Source: Roseimarinus sp035271585 (GTDB lineage: Bacteria > Bacteroidota > Bacteroidia > Bacteroidales > Prolixibacteraceae). From it: a stretch of 64,000 bases of DNA. The notes under the pieces were generated by a model that was given only the letters and a program-made list of their open reading frames with translations, was not told the origin of the DNA and did no database searches. The stretch is from NCBI GenBank assembly GCA_035271585.1, contig DATERL010000142.1:1-64000 (forward strand). Reading direction: 5' to 3'. This document shows, in pieces, positions 35,241-43,693 of this stretch; within the stretch, counting starts at the first letter, position 1; every line of letters begins with the position of its first letter. Both the position numbers and the translations under genes were made by a program.

Positions 35241-35547
35241 GAATTTTTATCGCTAAAATGATCATTGATATAAAAAAAACAAGGAAATCAAATATTAAAG
35301 TCGGAAGCCACAATTTAATTTTTGACAAACCTAAATTTTTATAATAATAAAATTGATTATTTTTGTAACTATTTGTCGCATAAACAATAATCGCGAGTGT
35401 AAAAATCTTAAACCAAAAAAACACTTGAATCATATGGATGCCATTTTTGCCATATCCATATAACAGTCCTAGACAAATTAACGTAATCGCACAACTCGTA
35501 AAAGCATATGATTTATAGAAAAAAAGTATAAGACGAAGCTGTTTCAT
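35218..35547 (-). CDS. Small four-helix membrane protein, putative partner of the ABC ATPase
   Basis: 109 residues with about four hydrophobic segments (~15-32, 40-58, 80-100) separated by short charged loops, including the motif YATNSYKNNQFYYYKNLGLSKIKLW between segments 2/3 and 3/4. I do not recognise a named family. Its 3' end overlaps the ATPase gene by 23 bp. At this size it would have to multimerise to form a permease, or act as an accessory subunit. Confidence 0.65.
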   Translation of the reverse strand: MKQLRLILFFYKSYAFTSCAITLICLGLLYGYGKNGIHMIQVFFWFKIFTLAIIVYATNSYKNNQFYYYKNLGLSKIKLWLPTLIFDFLVFFISMIILAIKIHDTLPRS

Positions 35548-35689
35548 ATAGAACTATTTAACGGGAAAATGTATTTTTAATTATCTGCACATTTAATTAT
35601 CTATTGAAAAAATCACAGATGCACTGACTCAAGCTCATAATGGCTACTATCAACATGTTATTAAATGGAATTAACTTTCATTAAAACAT

Positions 35690-36169
35690 TCACCTTATTT
35701 TTAAACACGCTTTAAACCCACTTTTTACCAGCTTGTTCGCTTTTTTCATATTGTATTTGTCCTGAATAAATTCACTGCAATTGTACATTTCAACCAGAGG
35801 ATCGATATCGACAATGCTTTTAAAAAGTTGCTCAATTGATGGTGCTTGGTCCAATTGGCTATAGGTGCTATAAGTATATGAAGTAAATGCCACATGAGGA
35901 CCAATACCTCGAACATCGATCAAATAACCTTTGATTAATGGCAAAGGCAAGGCTAATTCACCAGCCCTCAAAACATCGCTTGGAGCAGGATAGGATACTA
36001 TGGCTGTTTTTTCGGCATTGAGAATGACCGGAACAAGGTTCGAATAATCAGCTTTTGTTTTATAAATAATAAAGGGTTCAGTAGCCATAATTTGAGCATT
36101 TATAACGGGTTTAGTATTTGAACAGGCAAAAATCACTAACATTAATGCCACGCTTAAAACTTTATTCAT
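35690..36169 (-). CDS. Uncharacterised lipoprotein
   Basis: 159 residues with a lipoprotein signal (lipobox FAC in LVIFACSNTK). The mature part begins with KPVINAQIMATEPFIIYKTKADYSNLVPVILNAEKTAIVSYPAPSDVL and has two Cys residues late in the sequence (CSEF and FKAC) that could form a disulfide. I recall similar short lipoproteins of unknown function in Bacteroidales, but no role is known to me. It stands alone, with 142 bp upstream and 144 bp downstream of itself. Confidence 0.7.
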   Translation of the reverse strand: MNKVLSVALMLVIFACSNTKPVINAQIMATEPFIIYKTKADYSNLVPVILNAEKTAIVSYPAPSDVLRAGELALPLPLIKGYLIDVRGIGPHVAFTSYTYSTYSQLDQAPSIEQLFKSIVDIDPLVEMYNCSEFIQDKYNMKKANKLVKSGFKACLKIR

Positions 36170-36313
36170 AGCTATTCAATTTAAATTTTTCAAAATTTTC
36201 GATGTATTATAAAGTATTAAAGCCTTAGCTTAAAAAAAGCGGATATTTTCTAATATTAGTAAAATCCAAGCAATTCAAAAACCTTGCCCTAATGTAATTG
36301 AAATAATCTTTCA

Positions 36314-37057
36314 TTATAGGTTAAAATTCCAGCTAAAACCCAGTGCTACATAATTCGTTTTTTGGTTTAAGCCCAGGCCAAACGATAAATCGAGCTGAAA
36401 ATTCGGCTTGATAAGGTAGGTTATCCCTGAATCGAAATTAGCCACAAAATTGTTAATTTCTAACAGTTCACCGTAAATCTCAATATAGGTTCCAATTTTA
36501 TCTGTAATACTTATTCCTAAAGCCGATGAGTAGGTAAAATCGCCATTACCTGCACCAAAATAATTGTAGCCCAAATTGTAGCCCAATTCCATAAAAGCAT
36601 TCAGCTGATGCGAAAAAGCGACTATATTAACAACACCCAATTGTCCAATTGTTAGATTATTTGAACCAACAGGAACTATCAAATGTGTTAAAAATGCAAT
36701 TTCGGTATTAATGTTTTCATTTTTAAGCAGTTGAAACTTAGCACCCAGTTCGAGGTCGCTTACACCAAAAACATATTCTGGGTTATTTTTAGTATTATTA
36801 AATTCAATATTTTCGCCTAAACGGAGCTCAATCCCTTTTGTTAAACCATATCTAATTAAAGTTGTGGGAGCCAAAAGCTGCCTTGAAGAACCCTCATTGT
36901 CATTTCCTAACAAAACTCCCATTTCAATTTGAATGCTATTTTTGGGAATGGTTGATGACGATTCTGTTTGGTCGGGGCGATCAGTAACCATTTCCTGAGC
37001 ACTTAAATTTAAACCTAAAATAACTAAGATAATGATTGTTGTAAAATATTTATTCAT
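36314..37057 (-). CDS. Outer-membrane beta-barrel protein of the MetA-pathway (Phenol_MetA_deg) type
   Basis: 247 residues. Signal peptide MNKYFTTIIILVILGLNLSAQ, then MVTDRPDQTESSSTIPKNSIQIEMG, the typical opening of this family (D-R-P-D-x-T-E), followed by regularly spaced amphipathic strands and a terminal aromatic strand (NYVALGFSWNFNL). Despite the family name, no phenol pathway is implied; members are general small barrels of unknown cargo in Bacteroidota. Confidence 0.8.
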   Translation of the reverse strand: MNKYFTTIIILVILGLNLSAQEMVTDRPDQTESSSTIPKNSIQIEMGVLLGNDNEGSSRQLLAPTTLIRYGLTKGIELRLGENIEFNNTKNNPEYVFGVSDLELGAKFQLLKNENINTEIAFLTHLIVPVGSNNLTIGQLGVVNIVAFSHQLNAFMELGYNLGYNYFGAGNGDFTYSSALGISITDKIGTYIEIYGELLEINNFVANFDSGITYLIKPNFQLDLSFGLGLNQKTNYVALGFSWNFNL

Positions 37058-37202
37058 AATTTAAAATTGTGCTAATGTTATCAAAACTATGTTCATAAAA
37101 CACCATTTATGCCTTTCAGACTTGTCTCCTTTTTCTTTGAATTATAAAGATAGTTTTTTCTTATAAATAGATAAACGGCATTAAAACTCATAACCAATTG
37201 CC

Positions 37203-37228
37203 AAAAAAGCGGGTTTACCCGCTTTTTA
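37203..37228 (-). terminator. Rho-independent terminator of the cytochrome bd operon
   Basis: AAAAAGCGGG and CCCGCTTTTT form a 10-bp perfect stem around a TTTA loop. It lies 23 bp beyond the stop of the small ORF 37251-37370, so that ORF is inside the cyd transcript. Confidence 0.9.
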
Positions 37229-37250
37229 TCTCTAAATGAATAATTGAGTA

Positions 37251-37370
37251 TTATTCATCCACTTCTTCTAATTCATTTTTATACTTTTTCAAGACCCATT
37301 TTATCGCGTAATAAGTAGCGAAAATTACAAGAGGCCAAGTTAACAACCATAAAATTCCGGATAATATCAT
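37251..37370 (-). CDS. CydX-like small membrane protein of the cytochrome bd operon
   Basis: A 39-residue ORF that starts 19 bp after the cydB stop and ends just before the operon terminator. The sequence MILSGILWLLTWPLVIFATY is one hydrophobic helix, followed by a basic stretch (IKWVLKKYKN) and an acidic tail (ELEEVDE). Size, single helix, position after cydB and acidic tail all recall CydX/CydH-type accessory subunits that stabilise the haem centres of cytochrome bd. Sequence similarity to the enterobacterial CydX is too slight to claim homology. Confidence 0.7.
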   Translation of the reverse strand: MILSGILWLLTWPLVIFATYYAIKWVLKKYKNELEEVDE

Positions 37371-37389
37371 AACGTATTTCTTTTACAGG

Positions 37390-38520
37390 TTAATAAACAT
37401 GGGTATCACCTTTTATCTCGTCTATATCTATTTTTTTGTTGTTGATGGCTTTCCATGCAATCCAAATGTATGCAATTATAAAGGGAATCATCAACGAAAC
37501 AATCGACATCACCTTTAGGGTAAATTCGCTCGATGAACTGTTGCGAATATTTAACGATGATTGCATATCGGGTAAGGCGGGATAATAACACGTGTTGTTA
37601 AAACCAGCCAGCAAAAGCAAGGCAAAAACGGTCAAAACAGTACCGAAACCCGAGAACCAAATCCCTTTTCCAGGTTTGCGAAACATATCGTTGTATATGC
37701 CCCACAAAACCAACACTACCCCACTCAAGAACAACAGAGCAACCACGGGCATTTCAATCAGGTTATGCAGGTACTTGTATTTTTCGATGGAAACAACCAG
37801 GGTTTCGGGATGATACTCAAACCCGCTTTTAAATAGCAATACAATTACAAACAAAAGGAAGAAAACCAAAAAAGGAACAACATTGATTTTCAATTGTCGT
37901 GCTGTATTTTTATTAATCGTTTCGTCGTTAATAGTATTATTGAAATAGAGCAATGCCAACACGCGCGCCAAAAAGAAAATAGCCAGGCCAAGTGCTACAT
38001 TGTGAAAATTCAATACAGCTTCGAGTCCGCGGGTAGCAGTTTCCCAGGTAACCTGATTATACTCATTCAAGGTAAATTCGGCTCCATTAAAAAAGGTTCC
38101 AACAGCGGTTCCAATAAAAATAGTTCCTATTAAGCCATTAATAATCAGGAATACTTCGTAGGTTTTAGCGCCTAAAAAGTTAGCGGGTTTCGATCTAAAT
38201 TCATACGAAACGGCCTGAATGATGAATGAAAACAAAATAATCATCCAAACCCAGTAAGCGCCACCAAAACTGGTTGCGTAAAATAGTGGAAACGAAGCAA
38301 AGAAAGCCCCGCCAAAGGTAACCAGGGTAGTAAAAGTAAATTCCCATTTACGCCCCAAAGCGTTAATAACCATGGTGCGTTGATCGGGCGTTTTACCAAT
38401 GCTATAAATTAATGTTTGTCCACCTTGAACAAACATTAAAAACACCAATAAAGCTGCCAGCAGCGAAATAATCATCCACCAATATTCCTGCAACAATGTA
38501 TAAGATATACTTAGAATCAT
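37390..38520 (-). CDS. cydB: Cytochrome bd ubiquinol oxidase subunit II
   Basis: 376 residues with about nine hydrophobic helices. It is the partner of CydA in the quinol:O2 oxidoreductase of the inner membrane, used under low oxygen. Recognisable are the opening LLQEYWWMIISLLAALLVFLMFVQGGQTLIY, GRKWEFTFTTLVTFGGAFFASFPLFYATSFGGAYWVW, and YEFRSKP. It overlaps the cydA stop by 4 bp (translational coupling). Confidence 0.95.
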   Translation of the reverse strand: MILSISYTLLQEYWWMIISLLAALLVFLMFVQGGQTLIYSIGKTPDQRTMVINALGRKWEFTFTTLVTFGGAFFASFPLFYATSFGGAYWVWMIILFSFIIQAVSYEFRSKPANFLGAKTYEVFLIINGLIGTIFIGTAVGTFFNGAEFTLNEYNQVTWETATRGLEAVLNFHNVALGLAIFFLARVLALLYFNNTINDETINKNTARQLKINVVPFLVFFLLFVIVLLFKSGFEYHPETLVVSIEKYKYLHNLIEMPVVALLFLSGVVLVLWGIYNDMFRKPGKGIWFSGFGTVLTVFALLLLAGFNNTCYYPALPDMQSSLNIRNSSSSEFTLKVMSIVSLMIPFIIAYIWIAWKAINNKKIDIDEIKGDTHVY

Positions 38521-40091
38521 TTTTGGCCTCCTTTCTCTACTCTTGGTCCAATTTTAATTTGTTTAACCATAATACTGATTTCAGCAATTAAAAGCGCGGT
38601 AAAAATAAGAACAAACAGGAAGAAGGTAATTTGAACCGACGATGTGCTCACGTTCGAAACCGCAGTAGTGGTCATCATTAAATCTTGTATCACCCAAGGC
38701 TGACGACCAAACTCGGCAACCAGCCAACCCAACTCTGAAGCCAAATAGGCCAACGGAACTGATAAAATGGCAAGGTATAAAACAAAACGATAACGCTCGA
38801 GCGTTCCCTTTATTACCAACCACAAAGCAATTACAAAGAGCAACAAAAACCACATTCCAAGTATCACCATCAAGTGGAAGCTGTAAAAAGCAACCGGCAC
38901 ATTGGGGATTAAGAAATTGGGGTCGGAAACAAAGCCATAACCCAAGTATTTAAAGTAATCATTCTGAAAATCGTCATTGGTAAGCAAAGTTCTCAACTCA
39001 ACAACCAGCGATTCTTCGTTATTTTTCTTTGCTTCTTTAAATTCGGTCAGCTTCTCCACTGCATATTTTCCGCGCTCAATTTTCTCGTGCGACGACATGA
39101 TGCCCCGCTCTTCGTTTCCATGAATTATATCGTTGATACCGGGCACAAATGCATTGAAATCGCCAAACGAAAGGAACGAAAGGAATTTGGGAATTTCGAT
39201 TTTGAAAAGATAATCCTTCATGCGTTGGTTATCGGGGTCGGCCTCATAGGGTTTCAATATACCAAAAGCAACGAGCCCTGCACCTTCTTTTCCTTCGTTA
39301 AGTCCTTCCATGGCTGCCAGTTTCATGGGTTGAACCATTGCAATTTGCTTGGCCGAACCATCGCCGGTAGCAATAAGCATTACCGACGAAATGATGCCGA
39401 AAATTGCTGCAATCACTATGCTTTTACGGGCCATTACAATGTGTTTTTTTCGCAGTAAAAACCACGCCGAAACACCAATTACAAATATGGCCGACAAAAC
39501 AAAGCCCGAAGTAATGGTGTGCAAAAACTTGTTGATGGCAACTGGTGAAAAAAGAATATCCCAGAAATTGGTCATTTCGTTTCGAGCCGTATCGGGGTTA
39601 AAGGTAGTGCCAACCGGATTTTGCATCCATGCGTTGGCCACCAATATCCATAATGCCGAAAGATTGGCTCCAATGGCCACTAACCAGGTGGATAACAGGT
39701 GAAACTTTTTACTCACCTTGTTCCAACCAAAAAACATGACGGCAATAAAGGTCGATTCAAGAAAAAATGCCATAATTCCCTCAATGGCCAGTGGTGCACC
39801 AAAAATATCACCCACAAACCACGAGTAATTCGACCAGTTGGTACCAAACTCGAATTCGAGAATAATTCCTGTTGAAACCCCAATGGCAAAATTAATTCCG
39901 AATAGGGTCATCCAGAACTTTGTCATGGTTTTCCATTCGGCTTTGCCGGTTTTCACATAAAAAGTTTCCATAATGGCAATCATAAAGCTTGTTCCAAGGG
40001 TAAGCGGAACAAACAACCAATGATACATTGCCGTGAGTGCAAACTGGGCTCTCGACCAATTTACCAATGACATGTCAATTGCTTCAAACAT
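38517..40091 (-). CDS. cydA: Cytochrome bd ubiquinol oxidase subunit I
   Basis: 524 residues. It carries the haem sites of the bd oxidase: the N-terminal RAQFALTAMYHWLFVPLTLG includes a haem-ligand His, FLHTITSGFVLSA contains the second, and GRQPWVIQDLMMT ends the conserved core. A periplasmic Q-loop (~255-385) is present and moderately long. The gene lies between DUF4492 (12 bp upstream) and cydB. Confidence 0.96.
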   Translation of the reverse strand: MFEAIDMSLVNWSRAQFALTAMYHWLFVPLTLGTSFMIAIMETFYVKTGKAEWKTMTKFWMTLFGINFAIGVSTGIILEFEFGTNWSNYSWFVGDIFGAPLAIEGIMAFFLESTFIAVMFFGWNKVSKKFHLLSTWLVAIGANLSALWILVANAWMQNPVGTTFNPDTARNEMTNFWDILFSPVAINKFLHTITSGFVLSAIFVIGVSAWFLLRKKHIVMARKSIVIAAIFGIISSVMLIATGDGSAKQIAMVQPMKLAAMEGLNEGKEGAGLVAFGILKPYEADPDNQRMKDYLFKIEIPKFLSFLSFGDFNAFVPGINDIIHGNEERGIMSSHEKIERGKYAVEKLTEFKEAKKNNEESLVVELRTLLTNDDFQNDYFKYLGYGFVSDPNFLIPNVPVAFYSFHLMVILGMWFLLLFVIALWLVIKGTLERYRFVLYLAILSVPLAYLASELGWLVAEFGRQPWVIQDLMMTTTAVSNVSTSSVQITFFLFVLIFTALLIAEISIMVKQIKIGPRVEKGGQK

Positions 40092-40103
40092 ACATCGTGT
40101 TTT

Positions 40104-40313
40104 TTATTGTTTCTGATTTGTCAAATTCTCAAGTACATGCATTCCCCGTTCTTCGTCGGTTTTATATTTATGTTTAAACGAGTCGGAAAAGAAAAAAAAT
40201 TTCATAATAAAAAAGATTAAAAACAACTTAACCAGAATGAGTAACCAGAGGGATTTTCCCCATGTCATGTTTTTAAATCCTTCGATATAAAAATTATAAA
40301 CCTTTTTGATCAC
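40104..40313 (-). CDS. DUF4492 small membrane protein, first gene of the cyd operon
   Basis: 69 residues with one strongly hydrophobic helix (SLWLLILVKLFLIFFIMKFFFF) preceded by the family pattern YNFYIEGFKNMTWGKSLW and followed by a charged tail. DUF4492 proteins are regularly found next to cydAB in Bacteroidota and Campylobacterota and are presumed assembly or accessory factors, although no function is proven. It ends 12 bp before cydA. Confidence 0.88.
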   Translation of the reverse strand: MIKKVYNFYIEGFKNMTWGKSLWLLILVKLFLIFFIMKFFFFSDSFKHKYKTDEERGMHVLENLTNQKQ

Positions 40314-40400
40314 TTCATTTAGATTTAATAATACGTCAATTTAGTTTTTTACCTCGTGCAATTTACCGAAAAAATTATAAAAACCAATTTAAGTAAAGTG

Positions 40401-40433
40401 CAAAAAAAAGGAGGTAATTAAACCTCCATTTTT
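40401..40433 (-). terminator. Rho-independent terminator after folD
   Basis: GGAGGT (40409-40414) pairs with ACCTCC (40421-40426), extended by A/T pairs, and on the minus strand a run of eight T follows. It lies just beyond the folD stop codon. Confidence 0.82.
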
Positions 40434-40448
40434 CATTATTGTTCGCTG

Positions 40449-41324
40449 TTAAGCGTATATCTTTTTGGTTGCGGCAAGTAAAGTGTTTTTCAACAAAGCA
40501 ACACGGGTCATTGGCCCAACGCCCCCAGGCACGGGTGTTATGTACGAGCATTTGTGGGCAACTTCGTCGAATTTAACATCGCCTTTAAGCCTAAAACCGC
40601 TTTTGGTTTCGGTTGAAGGTACGCGGGTAGTTCCCACATCAATTACCACTGCGCCTTGTTTAACCATATCGCCTTTAATAAATTCGGGCGATCCAATAGC
40701 TGCAATTAATATATCGGCCGAAGCACAAACCTCTTTCAAGTTTTTGGTGCGGCTATGAGCAACAGTTACGGTACAATTGATGGCTTTTTGCGACATAAGC
40801 ACACTCATTGGGCGCCCTACAATATTGCTACGACCAACAATTACACAATTTTTACCCGATGTTTCAATTTGGTAACGTTTCAACAAATCAACAATCCCAT
40901 CGGGGGTAGCCGACACGTACGAAGGCAATCCAATTACCATGCGTCCAACGTTTATTGGATGAAAACCATCGACATCTTTTTCAGGAGCAATGGCTTCAAT
41001 TACTTTTTGTTCCGAAATGTGCGAAGGAAGCGGCAATTGTACAATGAAACCATCAACGTCGGGATCATTGTTTAACTCGGCAACTTTTTGCAACAATTCG
41101 GTTTCAGTCACATCATCTTCGTAACGGTGCAAAGTAGAACGAAACCCCACTTCTTCACAATCTTTAATTTTGAAAGCCACGTAGGTTTCGCTTCCGCCAT
41201 CGTGTCCAACCAAAATGGCCGACAAATGCGGTGTTTTTGCGCCACGTTCTTTCAATAATTTTACCTCTTGTGCAATTTCGGCCTTAATATCGCTTGATAT
41301 TTTTTTTCCGTCGATTAAAATCAT
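40449..41324 (-). CDS. folD: Bifunctional methylenetetrahydrofolate dehydrogenase/methenyl-THF cyclohydrolase
   Basis: 291 residues. It interconverts 5,10-methylene-, methenyl- and 10-formyl-tetrahydrofolate with NADP. Motifs: YVAFKIKDCEEVG with the catalytic Lys, DGFIVQLPLP, VDGFHPINVGRM, the nucleotide-binding GRSNIVGRPMSVLM, and PVPGGVGPMTRVALLKNT at the end. It lies 18 bp downstream of ffh on the same strand and shares its terminator. Confidence 0.97.
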   Translation of the reverse strand: MILIDGKKISSDIKAEIAQEVKLLKERGAKTPHLSAILVGHDGGSETYVAFKIKDCEEVGFRSTLHRYEDDVTETELLQKVAELNNDPDVDGFIVQLPLPSHISEQKVIEAIAPEKDVDGFHPINVGRMVIGLPSYVSATPDGIVDLLKRYQIETSGKNCVIVGRSNIVGRPMSVLMSQKAINCTVTVAHSRTKNLKEVCASADILIAAIGSPEFIKGDMVKQGAVVIDVGTTRVPSTETKSGFRLKGDVKFDEVAHKCSYITPVPGGVGPMTRVALLKNTLLAATKKIYA

Positions 41325-41342
41325 CCTAAATATTTTAAGTTA

Positions 41343-42668
41343 TTATCGTCTGAATCCTTTCGACATATTGCCGATTCGTTTTCCCTGAGCTACCATTTTC
41401 ATCATTTTACGGGTTTCTGTAAACTGTTTCAACAAGCGGTTTACTTCTTGAATGGTAGTGCCCGAACCATTTGCAATTCGCTTGCGACGCGATCCGTTCA
41501 GCAACGATGGGTCTTCCCTTTCAACAAGGGTCATTGAATAAATAATGGCTTCGATATGCTTGAAGGCATCGTCCTCAATATCAACATCTTTCAATGCTTT
41601 CCCCATTCCAGGAATCATCCCGGCCAAATCTTTCAGATTCCCCATTTTTTTCACCTGGTTAATTTGGCTTAAAAAATCGTTAAAGTTGAATTGGTCTTTG
41701 GCTAGTTTTTTCTGAATACGTTTGGCTTCATCAACATCGAATTGTTCTTGTGCTTTTTCAACTAACGAAACAATGTCGCCCATACCTAAAATACGGTCGG
41801 CCATTCGTTTTGGGTGAAATACATCAATCTCGGCCATTTTTTCGCCGGTACTCACAAATTTGATCGGTTTATTCACTATCGAGCGAATAGAAAGTGCAGC
41901 ACCACCACGGGTATCACCATCGAGTTTGGTCAGTACCACACCATCGAAATTGAGCCGATCGTTAAATTCTTTGGCGGTATTTACTGCATCTTGACCAGTC
42001 ATTGAATCGACAACGAAAAGAATTTCCTGGGGATCGATGGCTTTTTTCACAGCCGAGATTTCGTTCATCATCTCTTCGTCAACGGCCAAGCGCCCTGCGG
42101 TATCGACAATAACCAAGTCGTGCCCGCGTTGTTTCGCAAATTTGATAGCAGCTTGAGCAATGGCCACCGGGTTTTTATTTCCCTCTTCGGTATAAACCGG
42201 CACCGAAATTTGTTCGCCAAGTACTTTCAACTGTTCAATAGCAGCCGGACGATAAACGTCGCCAGCCACCAAAAGCGGACTTTTACCACGTTTTTCCTTA
42301 AGTAATTTGGCCAGTTTACCACTGAAAGTAGTTTTACCGGAACCTTGTAATCCAGCAATCAAAATAACGGCGGGATTGCCTTTAATATTGATATCGACCG
42401 AATCGACTCCCATCAGTCCAACCAATTCTTCGTGAACAATTTTCACCATCATTTGGCCGGGCTTAACCGCTTTAAGCACGTCTTGTCCAAGTGCCTTTTC
42501 TTTAACGGTATCGGTAAAGGTTTTGGCAATTTTAAAGTTTACGTCGGCATCGAGCAATGCCCTACGAACCTCTTTTAGTGATTCGGCAATATTTATCTCA
42601 GTAATTCTTCCTTGTCCCTTCAGTATCTTGAAAGAACTATCTAGTCTGTCACTCAGGTTTTCAAACAT
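41343..42668 (-). CDS. ffh: Signal recognition particle protein (SRP54)
   Basis: 441 residues. The N domain (1-~90) is followed by the GTPase G domain with G1 GLQGSGKTT, GDVYRPAA, G3 DTAGR and G4 TKLDGDTRGGAAL. The methionine-rich M domain from ~300 binds 4.5S RNA and signal sequences (SRRKRIANGSGTTIQEVNRLLKQF). It targets nascent membrane proteins to FtsY and the translocon. The C-terminus is short (GNMSKGFRR). It is the first gene of an ffh-folD unit. Confidence 0.97.
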   Translation of the reverse strand: MFENLSDRLDSSFKILKGQGRITEINIAESLKEVRRALLDADVNFKIAKTFTDTVKEKALGQDVLKAVKPGQMMVKIVHEELVGLMGVDSVDINIKGNPAVILIAGLQGSGKTTFSGKLAKLLKEKRGKSPLLVAGDVYRPAAIEQLKVLGEQISVPVYTEEGNKNPVAIAQAAIKFAKQRGHDLVIVDTAGRLAVDEEMMNEISAVKKAIDPQEILFVVDSMTGQDAVNTAKEFNDRLNFDGVVLTKLDGDTRGGAALSIRSIVNKPIKFVSTGEKMAEIDVFHPKRMADRILGMGDIVSLVEKAQEQFDVDEAKRIQKKLAKDQFNFNDFLSQINQVKKMGNLKDLAGMIPGMGKALKDVDIEDDAFKHIEAIIYSMTLVEREDPSLLNGSRRKRIANGSGTTIQEVNRLLKQFTETRKMMKMVAQGKRIGNMSKGFRR

Positions 42669-42702
42669 GCTATTTTAATTATTTAATTTTTTTCGAGCGT
42701 TG

Positions 42703-42710
42703 CAAAAATA
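42703..42710 (-). promoter_or_regulatory. TAnnTTTG -7 element before ffh
   Basis: TATTTTTG on the minus strand, 34 bp before the ffh ATG. It faces the opposite way to the promoter at 42738-42769. Confidence 0.4.
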
Positions 42711-42737
42711 TAAAAAATAGGTTGTTTAAATAATATA

Positions 42738-42769
42738 TTGTGCCTCTTTAATGCTTTTTAATAATTTTG
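42738..42769 (+). promoter_or_regulatory. Bacteroidota-type promoter (TTG-N21-TAATTTTG)
   Basis: TTG at 42738-42740, a 21-bp spacer, and TAATTTTG at 42762-42769. This is the best full promoter match in the window. It lies inside the longest open frame of the following gene and so sets the start at ATG 42802. Confidence 0.6.
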
Positions 42770-42801
42770 TAGCTTTAAAATTGATTAAACATGAAAATAA
42801 C

Positions 42802-43215
42802 ATGAAGGTTTTAGCTATTTATACCACCCATTTTGGGTACGAACCCAAGGTTAAAAACATTGAAAATGCCGAAGAGGTTACAAGCGGAGCCACTTTCAAT
42901 AATTGTGTGCTTGCATTTATCCAAATTGAAGCTGCCGACGAAGAAAAAGACGTATTAAGCCGCGAAAAAAAATTGGTCAACCATCTTAAATGGGTATTAC
43001 GCAAAAACAATTGCTCAACTCTTGTTTTACACTCGTTTGCACACTTATCCGAATCAAAAGCATCGGAAGCATTTACACTTCAGGTTTTAAACAACGCCGA
43101 AAAACGCTTGCAAAACGCCGGAATTGAAACAGCCCAAACCCCTTTTGGTTATTTTCTCGACCTCGACATAAAAGCACCTGGATACTCGCTGGCACGCGTT
43201 TGGGGTAGTTTGTGA
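42802..43215 (+). CDS. Stand-alone threonyl-tRNA synthetase editing domain (archaeal type, tRNA-Thr_ED)
   Basis: 137 residues. The sequence follows the N-terminal editing domain of archaeal ThrRS, a DTD-like fold that removes serine from mischarged tRNA-Thr: MKVLAIYTTHFGYEPKVKNIENAEEV, CVLAFIQIEAADEEKD, TLVLHSFAHLSESKASEAFTLQVLNNAEKRLQNAGIETAQTPFGYFLDLDIKAPGYSLAR. The FAHLS and PFGYF motifs are the best landmarks. There is no synthetase attached. I infer a trans-editing or related D-aminoacyl-tRNA-type role; this is not demonstrated for the bacterial form to my knowledge. The yqgF start follows 50 bp later. Confidence 0.75.
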   Translation: MKVLAIYTTHFGYEPKVKNIENAEEVTSGATFNNCVLAFIQIEAADEEKDVLSREKKLVNHLKWVLRKNNCSTLVLHSFAHLSESKASEAFTLQVLNNAEKRLQNAGIETAQTPFGYFLDLDIKAPGYSLARVWGSL

Positions 43216-43265
43216 TTATTTATGATCTGTTTTTCAAACAGTTTTGTATCTTTACACCCAAAATT

Positions 43266-43691
43266 ATGGGGAGAATATTAGCCATCGATTATGGGCGCAA
43301 ACGTGTTGGACTGGCAGTTACCGACCCCTTGCAAATAATTGCCAACAAGCTTACTACTGTTCGCGCTCACGATATATTCGATTTTTTGGCCGACTATTTT
43401 TCAAAAGAGAAAGTTGATTTGGTGGTAGTGGGGTATCCTAAAACACTGAGAAACGAACCTTCAGAATCGATTAGGTACATTAACCCGTTTTTGAAACAAT
43501 TTGAAAAAAAGTACCCCGACGTTAAACTTGAACTGGCCGACGAACGTTTTACATCCAAGATGGCTTTTCAAACCATGATTGATGCCGGCTTAAAAAAGAA
43601 AGACCGGCAAGACAAAGGATTGATTGATGCCGTGAGTGCAACCATAATATTACAATCGTATTTAGAACAACGTAGAAATTTAAAAATTTAA
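43266..43691 (+). CDS. ruvX: RNase H-fold YqgF/RuvX (putative pre-16S rRNA nuclease / Holliday junction resolvase)
   Basis: About 141 residues from ATG 43266 (MGRILAIDYGRKRVGLAVTDP), the family's typical start. An 18-codon upstream extension from a GTG is unlikely because it overlaps the previous gene and carries a -7-like TATCTTTA (43247-43254). Catalytic acidic residues are in AIDYG, ELADERFTS and DKGLIDAVSA. It acts in 16S rRNA 5'-end maturation in E. coli. def follows 2 bp later. Confidence 0.93.
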   Translation: MGRILAIDYGRKRVGLAVTDPLQIIANKLTTVRAHDIFDFLADYFSKEKVDLVVVGYPKTLRNEPSESIRYINPFLKQFEKKYPDVKLELADERFTSKMAFQTMIDAGLKKKDRQDKGLIDAVSATIILQSYLEQRRNLKI

Positions 43692-43693
43692 TC

